From Brachionus rotundiformis (lineage: Eukaryota > Rotifera > Eurotatoria > Ploima > Brachionidae), in contig JAESIW010000154.1 of the NCBI GenBank assembly GCA_016802295.1, positions 1,003,577 to 1,067,576 of the forward strand: DNA of 64,000 nt, read 5' to 3'. This document shows, in pieces, positions 56,101 through 64,000 of this stretch. The position numbers and the translations under genes were made by a program. The notes beneath the pieces were generated by a model that ran no database searches, was not told the DNA's origin, and saw only the letters and a list, made by a program, of their open reading frames with translations. Positions within the stretch are counted from its first letter, which is position 1, and every line of letters begins with the position of its first letter.

Positions 56101-58761
56101 TCTTAATTTTTATGTATTATTTTAATAAATCATTTGACACAATAGATAGATAAAAAAATATCTATTCAAAAATTCAAAAAACTAAAGTGACCAAATTACC
56201 ATTCATTAACCATTTTAACTACCAAAAAAAAGTAAAACATCTTCTCCAATTAATCAATTCTTAATCAAAATATTTAAAAAAATAAACTGATAGTTTATTA
56301 ATTAATTATAAACTACTTATATTTATCTAAATGATTTTTTTGCTTACAATTGTGAAAAAGTAAACAAATATAATATTTTTTGTAGAGCTTTTAATAAATC
56401 TCCAGGCATCGGTAGTTTATTTTTCAACAATCTATTCTTAATTTACCACCATTTAAAAAAAGCTCAATTCTTTTTTGATTATCATTTCTATTAAATTAAA
56501 AAGATATACTGGAAATGTTCTACTCAAATTCAAGATCAGTTGATTAAAAAAAAATAAACAATTGAGAATATAAATGGCTTTTTATCTCATATAAATGATT
56601 TTTTAAAAATTAAAAAAAACTGATATAAATTAATTTCTGCATTTGAAAAAATACTGATCTATTTTTCAAATCTTTAAAAAATATTTAGAATAATATTAAC
56701 AGTTTTAACATTTTATGTCTTATTTTTACCCAATATTCAAATCAACTTTTATCTACTCAAATATTCATTAATTACCATACACTTTAAGTTTAAATTTCAA
56801 TTGTTAAATAACCTTTCCAGTGTTCATGTTATTTTAAATAAAATAAAAAATAAAAAACCTTTCCTAATAATCACTTAAAAGAAAATGATAAATTTTAAAA
56901 AGATTTTTTTAATTAAAAACTTAAGGTCATTGAAATCTCAATCTTGATTCGGAAAATAAATTAAGTTTAAAATTTAGGTATAGCTCTAATTATGCGAATT
57001 ACATAATTAAAATTTATTTTCTTTTTGAATTTTTTAAAACGTTTGAGTGAATATGGGTCCTTAGATAAAAATATTCATTACTCAAAAAACTAATTATTAA
57101 AAACTGAAACAACAAAGATTCGGCTTCTTTGAAAAAAAAACGATAATTCTGATTATTAGATTTTTTTACTTAATAAAAATTGGATACCTCACAATTTAAA
57201 ATTTGAATAAGCCTTATGCATATATTTAAACTTATATACTTTTTATATGACCAAATAATTTCAGGTTTCGAAAGCAAATTAAAAATGATATTACTTAAGG
57301 TATAAGTTTTCTCTGATTGCTTAATCTAAATCCTTAGAATGATATTCTTAATCAGTACAAAACATTAGCGAGGAAATTAAGTGAATTTAACAAATTTTTT
57401 AAAAAAACTTTTATTTAAATATTTCAAATGGCGTTTTTTTCTTTGGTTGAGAAATTTTGGAAAATATTTCTATTTGCGTTTTAACTTTGGAATTTGACTG
57501 TATGTAGGAGGCAAACAAGTAATCAAAAAAAATTATTTTAATTTTAAAATGGTAAAATGGAAAATTTTATTCAAAATTATCAAGATACGAAATTTGGTAA
57601 AAATATTTCATCTATTCTAAAAAAGATAATGTATAATTGTTAAATTCTACCTTTTTTTTACTTTATTTTAATTTGATTATTTTAACTATATTTTAATACA
57701 AATAATTTAATTTTACATGCTAACTTACTCTCATTAAATAAAGAAAATTATTATATAATTTATTTTACAAACTAGATCAATTTAATTAGCATTAACTTTA
57801 ACTAAGAATTGATCTAACTTTTAAGACATAATTAAATTAAAAACATCAATTAATTTAGTTATTAGATTTGAATATTGTCAATAAATAAAAAAAATTTGAA
57901 AAATTTATATTTTTATTTTTGATTTTTTCTTCATCTAAGTGTTTGTGAAATTTATCTGTTATTTATTTAATTTATTTTAAGAATTTTAATAATGATCATT
58001 TAAATAGATTTTTAAAATAAAAAAGAAAAATTTGTTCATTTTGTATTGGTATTTTTATTATTTTTATTTATCCAAAAATAATTTTGAACTTAAAATGGTT
58101 ATTTTCTAAGAAACTTTAATTTATTATTGTGTATTATAATGAATTTTGAAATTTCAACTCCTGTCTATTTTTCAAATACACTGAGGATTTAATTTTTATT
58201 CTCCTTTTATCCTTTTATTTATCTAGTTTGATGTATCTTAAAATTTAAAACCATCTTGATCTAAATTTATAATCTTTTAATTAAAAATTATTTGAAAATG
58301 ACAAATGGGAGGTATTGCCAAAAATTAAGGTCTAGCTTTATTTAAAAGAAATAGAGGATTTTTTTAAAATGATATATTTAACATAAACAAATTAATAATA
58401 TATATAATGATTTAATAAAATAAATGACAGTGTCAATAACGTGTTAAAAAAGATATTCTAAAGTTCATTTTAGATCAATTAGTTTTAGTTCATGAGCTAT
58501 TATTGTATAAAATTATTCAAAACGGAACTAATATTTCAAAATATTAATTTTGATTAGATGAATTAAAATTTAATTAACGAGAAAACGCCTTTTCAAAATC
58601 AAACGAACCAAAAAATCATAATATTAAAGCTCTTTTTAATTATATGAAAAAAAATTTATTAAAGAAAATAATTAATCTAATAAGGATCAGAATTAATGAA
58701 TTCCATTTTTACTTAATTAAAAAATCCTTTAATTTTTTTTTCTCAATAATTTGTCTTCAAA
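53193..58761. other. 5.5-kb AT-rich intergenic desert
   Basis: No open frame with recognisable protein character, terminal repeats or tandem arrays was found on either strand. It contains many poly-A/T runs. Upstream exons of the 53-kb orphan exon could be hidden at its left end and the GPCR promoter at its right end. Confidence 0.45.
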
Positions 58762-59997
58762 ATGAGCTACATGTACGGTGGTATTTTTAAACCAAGAGCA
58801 ACAAGTTTGTTTCAAACCACAACCAGTTCAAGTATCAAAACAGACTATTTTTTATATTCCAATTTTTCCGAAGAACCAACGCCACAAATAGAAAAATTTT
58901 ATATAATATCAAAATGGTCTAATGTGGTATTTATGAGTATAATAGCTCTAATTGGTCTTTATGGTAATACCATGTCCATTTTTATCTTCTCAAGCAAATC
59001 ATTTAACAAAAATTCAAGCAAATCTTTGCAAACGTATTTGCTTATTTTATCACTAAGTGATTTATTTGTTATCATCTTACACTACATTGACTTTACTTTT
59101 CGGTCCTGGATAAACCTTACTGGCATGTACTCATCAAAGTTTAACTTTGTTGACAAAATTAAATTCTTTTGCAAGACAATACCATATTTTCGTAATGTTT
59201 TCCGGACCGTGTCTGTCTACACACTACTTCTAATGACAATTCAAAGACTCTTTGTTCTTTATTTTCCACTGGCAAGAAAGAAATGGTTTTCAATTTATTT
59301 TAATCGATGTTTACTCAAATGGTTATTTATAATTTCATTATGTATCAATTTAAATACCTTGTTTGTGAATGACTTGACCGAGCATCATACCAATCAAGAG
59401 CTTCACTGTTCCATAAAGAAAAGATACCTTGAATTTCAATTGACAATGGATATCTTGTTCGCTATTCTTACCATTCTTATTCCTTGTGTTCTAATATCCG
59501 CAATAACAGTGGTATTATATTTCAAAATAAAGGATTCCTTGAACACTAGAAAAATGGATGAGTTGAGTGTGCCTGAGAGAGCCAGTCATGAATTTTCCAT
59601 ATCCAGATGTGAAACCAGTCTGGAGTATAGACATTCAGCTACGGTGATGATAAATGTTAAGAGAAAAAAATACTCAATTAGTTCAGTTAAGACAACATAT
59701 ATGCTGGTTGTTTTATCAAAATGGTATATTATGCTTCATTTGCCATATTTTATTTGCTGGCTTTTGCTTTACTTACACATCAACAAATCTATTCATGAAT
59801 CAAAAAATCCTATCTTATTTTCTCTAGATGCAGTAGATAAAAAATATTTCTTAAAATCTTTATCAAATTTTTTCGAGGTGTTGTTTTTATTTAATTATTC
59901 GATTAATTTTTTAATTTATCTCTTAATAGGACCTTTATTTAGACGAAAGTATTCAGAAAAAATTTCATCAGTCAAAAAATTTTTTAGTTATTCATGA
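58762..59997 (+). CDS. Orphan rhodopsin-family (class A) GPCR, peptide-receptor-like
   Basis: Intronless, 411 residues, seven hydrophobic segments. Class A landmarks: N69 in TM1 (LIGLYGN), D100 in TM2 (LSLSDLF), C137 before TM3 paired with C216 in the second extracellular loop, TTYMLVVL at the start of TM6 and N-rich TM7 (NYSINFLIYLL). The DRY motif is IQR (160-162) and NPxxY is replaced by INFLIY. The third intracellular loop is long and basic. The short N-terminus has an NFS glycosylation site. The pattern resembles divergent neuropeptide (FMRFamide-type) receptors of protostomes, but the ligand is unknown. No signal peptide is visible. Confidence 0.82.
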   Translation: MSYMYGGIFKPRATSLFQTTTSSSIKTDYFLYSNFSEEPTPQIEKFYIISKWSNVVFMSIIALIGLYGNTMSIFIFSSKSFNKNSSKSLQTYLLILSLSDLFVIILHYIDFTFRSWINLTGMYSSKFNFVDKIKFFCKTIPYFRNVFRTVSVYTLLLMTIQRLFVLYFPLARKKWFSIYFNRCLLKWLFIISLCINLNTLFVNDLTEHHTNQELHCSIKKRYLEFQLTMDILFAILTILIPCVLISAITVVLYFKIKDSLNTRKMDELSVPERASHEFSISRCETSLEYRHSATVMINVKRKKYSISSVKTTYMLVVLSKWYIMLHLPYFICWLLLYLHINKSIHESKNPILFSLDAVDKKYFLKSLSNFFEVLFLFNYSINFLIYLLIGPLFRRKYSEKISSVKKFFSYS

Positions 59998-60202
59998 ATT
60001 TTAACTAAATATTTATTTATTTTTCAATTGTCTGTACTCTTATCTATTTTATTTATTTAAATTATAAAGTTTCAAATACCAAACTTATATTTTAATATTA
60101 TCTAATTAATGACTTAACAAAAATAAATATTAATTTTTATTATTATCATTTATTCAATAAATTAAATTGGTTCATTCAAAATAGTTTAGTAGATGAAATA
60201 AA
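59998..60202. other. Convergent 3' flank
   Basis: The GPCR (+) and the first APMAP-like gene (-) converge here; AATAAA-type signals occur on both strands. Confidence 0.4.
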
Positions 60203-61816
60203 TTAATAATCTACGACAGCTATCTTATTTCCAGAATAAGAGCCCAAATATAATTTTTTGTCATAAAGAACAGCGTTAGTAATGAATTTTACATTTTTAC
60301 CATGCTTATCATGCCAAGATTTTAAAATGTTTCCTTGTAAGTCATATTCAGCAACCAAACCATATTTAGGCCAAATATTCATTATCACTGAATGATTTAT
60401 AAACTTAAATATTTAATTAAATTAGACTCTATATTAAATTTTAATTTAACATTCAAGAGACCACTATGTCGAAAATATAATAGAAAATAAAAAAATATTT
60501 AAAGAATTTTGTAAGGCTTATAAGTGATATCAACTGGTCTTTTAATGTTTAATTAAATTTGATATCTAATTTAAAATTAATAAAATTAAAAACAAAGATT
60601 ACATATCCAATTATTGATCTCAAAACAGGAAATTTTCCAAAGTAACCAGACAGAGATCCATGCTTTGGAAACACAACTACAAACGGAACCAAAAGAGTGT
60701 TCAAATCAGTCAAGCGTATTGCATCGCTGAGACCTGGTAGTTCTGCAAAAAGTTCTGATTTACCTTTGTAGAGACCTTCTAAATGTAACCTAAAATATTA
60801 AAATTCTATTTATTCAATATTTAATAAAATAATTAATTAAAATACTTAATAATTCTTGCTTTGGAAAATTCACTGATCAAAAGAGCATCTTTGTTTGGAG
60901 TTAATTGAATGCCATTTGGATAATAAAGATGATCTATTAGCAAATCGAGCTTATCTTTCTTTTCATTGTAGCGGAAAACTCTTCCACTTGAATATGAAAA
61001 TATTATATCCTCAATTGCTTCATTTAAAGTGTGTTTATCAGTGCTGTCTACAAAATAAATGTTGTCACCATCAACGTCTAAGTCTTCAGTACACTTAAGT
61101 GGCTTGTTACCAAAACGAGTATCATTGGAATTAAGGATTATTTCTTTGGTCTTTTTATCAACATCAATTTTCACTAAGCCATAAAATGTGTCTGCTACAT
61201 ACAAATATTTTGTACCTGGTTTCATCCTAAGACCAAAAGGACGACCACATGAAGGATCTGCCACATTCCACTTGCTCTCATCATCTAAATAAAACTATAT
61301 AGAGAGAATAAATATAAACTTGATAATATATACTGCAAATTCTGTCATCAATTTCTTTTCCTGTTCGTATTATTTTTTCAATATGACCACCAGGGTCTAC
61401 CCGAATAATAAGTCCATTTCTAAGACCAGTGTAAAAAGAGCCATTGGAATCAAAAGCAATTGCTTCTGGACCATTTAATTTTACATCAATAAATTTTGCT
61501 GTCTCCAATAAATCATTTTCTTGCCATCCCAGTTCGTATGGATGACCATATCTAGGAAAAAAATTAAACTAACATTTTTACAAAAAATTTTTAATCACCT
61601 AAAAAAAATAGTATTAATTGGATAAATGGAAAAATATGAGTACGAAATTAGAATTGAGATTATAAACAAGGCAATTACGATGTAATATCGTGCCAAAAAC
61701 ATTTGAAAATGGTTCAACAAATTTTGTCGTCTCAGTTCAATTTTTGGTAAGGATGTGGACTCCGTTCCATTTACCGTGTTTTCTATGGTTATTTTTCTTA
61801 TACGAACAGATTCCAT
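60203..61816 (-). CDS. APMAP: APMAP / strictosidine-synthase-like membrane protein, copy 1
   Basis: 420 residues from five exons: 61816-61599, 61551-61334, 61284-60846, 60789-60603, 60403-60203; phases 2, 1, 2, 0 agree. A single N-terminal membrane helix (about 44-66) gives a type II topology with the six-bladed beta-propeller outside or in the ER lumen. Family blocks: GPEAIAFDSNGSFYTGLRNG, CGRPFGLRM, KYLYVADTFYGLVKID, YFVDSTDKHT, GRVFRYNEK, YYPNGIQL and IWPKYGLVAEYD. This is the adipocyte plasma-membrane-associated protein family, with arylesterase/paraoxonase-like activity reported in vertebrates; the substrate here is unknown. It is divergent from its paralogue at 62.6 kb. Confidence 0.9.
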
Positions 61817-62577
61817 TTTTTTAATTTTGGATTAATTTTATTTAAATATATTCAAGTTAAAATTATTTTTAAAAATTTATTTAAATTTAAACTTAAGATT
61901 TATAAATAGAGTATTTTAGACAATGGTTTTATTTAGATAAATTTAGAGAATACCATAAATTTTTGGAAAGTTGATTTTGGAGAATTTTTATTATTAACTT
62001 GTCAATAGACATTAACATATGTTCGAGACCTCAATTAAAATACTTGAAAATAAATAATTAATAATAATTTAATTTTGTTGAAAATTAATTAAATTAAAAA
62101 AGAATTATTTATAACATTAAAAATAAGCGAAAAAAATTCTTTGTCATAGCTAATCAACCAATATTTAAAATTAATGAAAAAATTATTTTAGCGTCTTTCT
62201 GAGATTAGTAGTTAATGATTTAAATAATTGATTTTATTAATATAAATTTATATTAATTCCATATACTTCTTACACCATCAAAAATAGTTTGAAATAATTT
62301 TATCTAAGTTAATATTCAATGTTTCTAAAATATATTGATCTTAAGAGATTTCAATAGATTTTAAAAATTAAAAAAAATTATTTTTTTTTCATGACTTGAT
62401 ACAATTTTTGGTAGGTAATGATATAATTTGAATAACATGGTAAAAATGTTAAATTTATTCAAGAATTTTAATTGAAATAAAAATTTGCTTGGTTTCGCAT
62501 ACAGGCAATAAAATAACTTTGGCAAATTATTAAAATTTTCAAGCGTAAAAATATTTTATTAGAAAAAAAATTAAAAA
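61817..62577. other. Shared upstream region of the two APMAP-like genes
   Basis: A 761-bp AT-rich gap between divergent start codons; no open frame or repeat is seen. It presumably contains both promoters. Confidence 0.45.
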
Positions 62578-63962
62578 ATGCCCGGACAACGTTCTGATCA
62601 GGCAAAATGGATCCTGACTGGATTATTTGTGGCCTTAGGAGCTCTATTTTTTACAAGATTTCCTCTTTTTGCTTACAATTTTTCCCAAAATATCCAATCA
62701 TCAATTGTTAAGTAATTTTTTTTTAAAGGTAGTTAATTATTTATTATCTTTAAATAAGATTGCCAGCTTTGGTCTCGTTTGAGGGAGGTTTAAAGCCAAA
62801 CGAAAAATTAACCAAAGCCGAACGAGTTCAACAAGGAGTCTTGGTTGGACCTGAAACCATTGAATTTTTAAAAGATGGATTCTTCTTTACTGGACTTTTA
62901 AATGGACAAGTAGTAAAAGTTGATTCCAAAAACACTTCCAATATTGAACTAATAGCCCAAATGGGACCATTTACCTATGAGGATTGTAGTAAGGTTTTCT
63001 ACAATTAAAAAAAAGTTAATTAATTTTTTTAGAAAAAGTAAATGAAACTCCTAATAAAAATTGTGGTAGACCTTTAGGTCTTAGACTTGACCAGTCTGAA
63101 GATAACTTATACGTAGCTGATGCTTATCATGGAATATTTAAAATCAATTTAAAGACTAGTAATAAAATCATTCATTTTAATTTTTTTAAGATTAAATTAA
63201 AAAATATTAATTAATTAAAAAATTTAGAGACAAAGACGGCTATTATTAAAGCAGATGATTCACGTTTTGGAGATAAACCGATGAAGCTGGTGAATGATAT
63301 AGATATAGAAGGGGACATGATCTATTTTATAGATTCATCCCATTTAAGACCTGTGGAATGTGCTATTGAAGAACACCTAGAGGCTAATCCAAGAGGTCGT
63401 CTATTTTCTTTTAACCAAAAAACAAATGAATTAAAATTGTTATTGGATGATCTGTTTTTTCCAAATGGTTTACAGCTTAGTCCAAAAAAGGATTTCGTTT
63501 TCATTAATGAAAATTCCATGTCCAGAATTCTGAAATTTTATCTGAAAGGTGAGAAAATTGGCAAGGTTGAGTTGTTCACTGTTATTCCAGGTTATGGAGA
63601 TACAATACGTCTCAGTGAAAAAAATACTCTTTTGGTACCTTTTGCAGCCGTTAGACCCACCATTTTGGACTATTTGGCTGAATGGCCTAGTGTCAGGAAC
63701 TTCCTGTTTAAGGTTAAAATAAAATTAAACAAATTTATTTTAAAAATTTTATTTTCAGATTTTAAATTCTAAATATTTGTTTAAAATAATTCCCAAATAT
63801 GGTCTTATAGCAGAATATGACATGAATGGAAAGGTGATTAGATCGTGGCATGATCCAGCTGGCACAAAAATTGAATGCACAACTGCAGGTGCAATTTATG
63901 ATAACAAACTATATTTGGGATCTTTTTATAATAATTTTTTGGGCGTTGTTGATTTGAATTGA
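62578..63962 (+). CDS. APMAP: APMAP / strictosidine-synthase-like membrane protein, copy 2
   Basis: 392 residues from five exons: 62578-62711, 62759-62988, 63033-63158, 63228-63712, 63759-63962; phases 2, 1, 1, 0 agree. An N-terminal membrane helix (about 11-27) is followed by the propeller: GPETIEFLKDGFFFTGLLNG, CGRPLGLRL, NLYVADAYHGIFKI, YFIDSSHLRP, GRLFSFNQK, FFPNGLQL, GDTIRL and IPKYGLIAEYD. It is collinear with copy 1, with introns at similar places, but has an extra intron after YHGIFKINLKT and a shorter N-terminus. Divergence is large, so the duplication is old. The product is expected at the ER or plasma membrane as a lactonase/arylesterase-like protein; substrate unknown. Confidence 0.9.
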
Positions 63963-64000
63963 TTTAAATTAATTATTAAGCATAAATGATTTTTTAAATT

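Noticed and set aside
1..64000. tRNA, rRNA or CRISPR arrays
   Set aside because: No B-box-like GGTTCRAATCC, rRNA core or spacer-repeat pattern was noticed; a dedicated scan such as tRNAscan-SE was not possible.

Overview
This is an AT-rich animal nuclear fragment carrying spliced genes with mostly short GT-AG introns. Several proteins are clear metazoan orthologues: an EGR zinc finger, GRK5-like kinase, RalGPS, CCDC112, a TTC6-like protein, bL35m and APMAP. Extreme AT content, small introns, Merlin/IS1595-like, gypsy and (ACT)n-tailed LINE relics suit a small lophotrochozoan such as a monogonont rotifer (Brachionus-like). That assignment is inference; no rRNA or mitochondrial marker is present.

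Layout. 0.1-3.0 kb: an intronless 955-residue protein joins a signal peptide, an LRR-like ectodomain and a transmembrane helix to a cytoplasmic gypsy-type reverse transcriptase/RNase H module that has lost most catalytic acids while staying open. 3.1-4.8 kb: LINE and retroelement relics. 5.4-9.4 kb: EGR transcription factor (-) divergent from mitochondrial ribosomal protein bL35m (+). 11.2-13.5 kb: a secreted seven-EGF protein ending in a Hedgehog-type Hint/Hog autoprocessing domain (-). 14.0-15.1 kb: BOD1/Shg1-like protein (-). 15.3-17.5 kb: broken Merlin-like transposase and a GC-richer repeat. 18.0-31.2 kb: CCDC112 (-) and a large TTC6-like TPR protein (+), head to head with a near-perfect RFX X-box between them, i.e. 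a probable shared ciliary promoter. 35.3-40.2 kb: GRK4/5/6-type kinase (+), with a hAT MITE and LINE relic in intron 2. 40.3-48.9 kb: a 345-bp satellite split by a young LTR element with identical LTRs and one gag-pol-chromodomain-env-like ORF. 49.1-52.8 kb: RalGPS (-). 53-58.8 kb: mostly empty, with one orphan terminal exon. 58.8-60.0 kb: orphan rhodopsin-family GPCR. 60.2-64.0 kb: divergent pair of APMAP/strictosidine-synthase-like membrane enzymes.

Multi-exon models were built by hand from reading frame, GT/AG sites and phase agreement, so all internal junctions keep frame; transcription starts and UTRs were not determined. Functionally, CCDC112 and TTC6-like share a ciliary theme, and the GRK, GPCR and RalGPS belong to G-protein signalling, but only the ciliary pair shows a visible regulatory link. 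The best candidate for something undescribed is the membrane-anchored, catalytically dead reverse-transcriptase fusion; the EGF-Hog protein and the fused gag-pol-chromodomain-env element come next.
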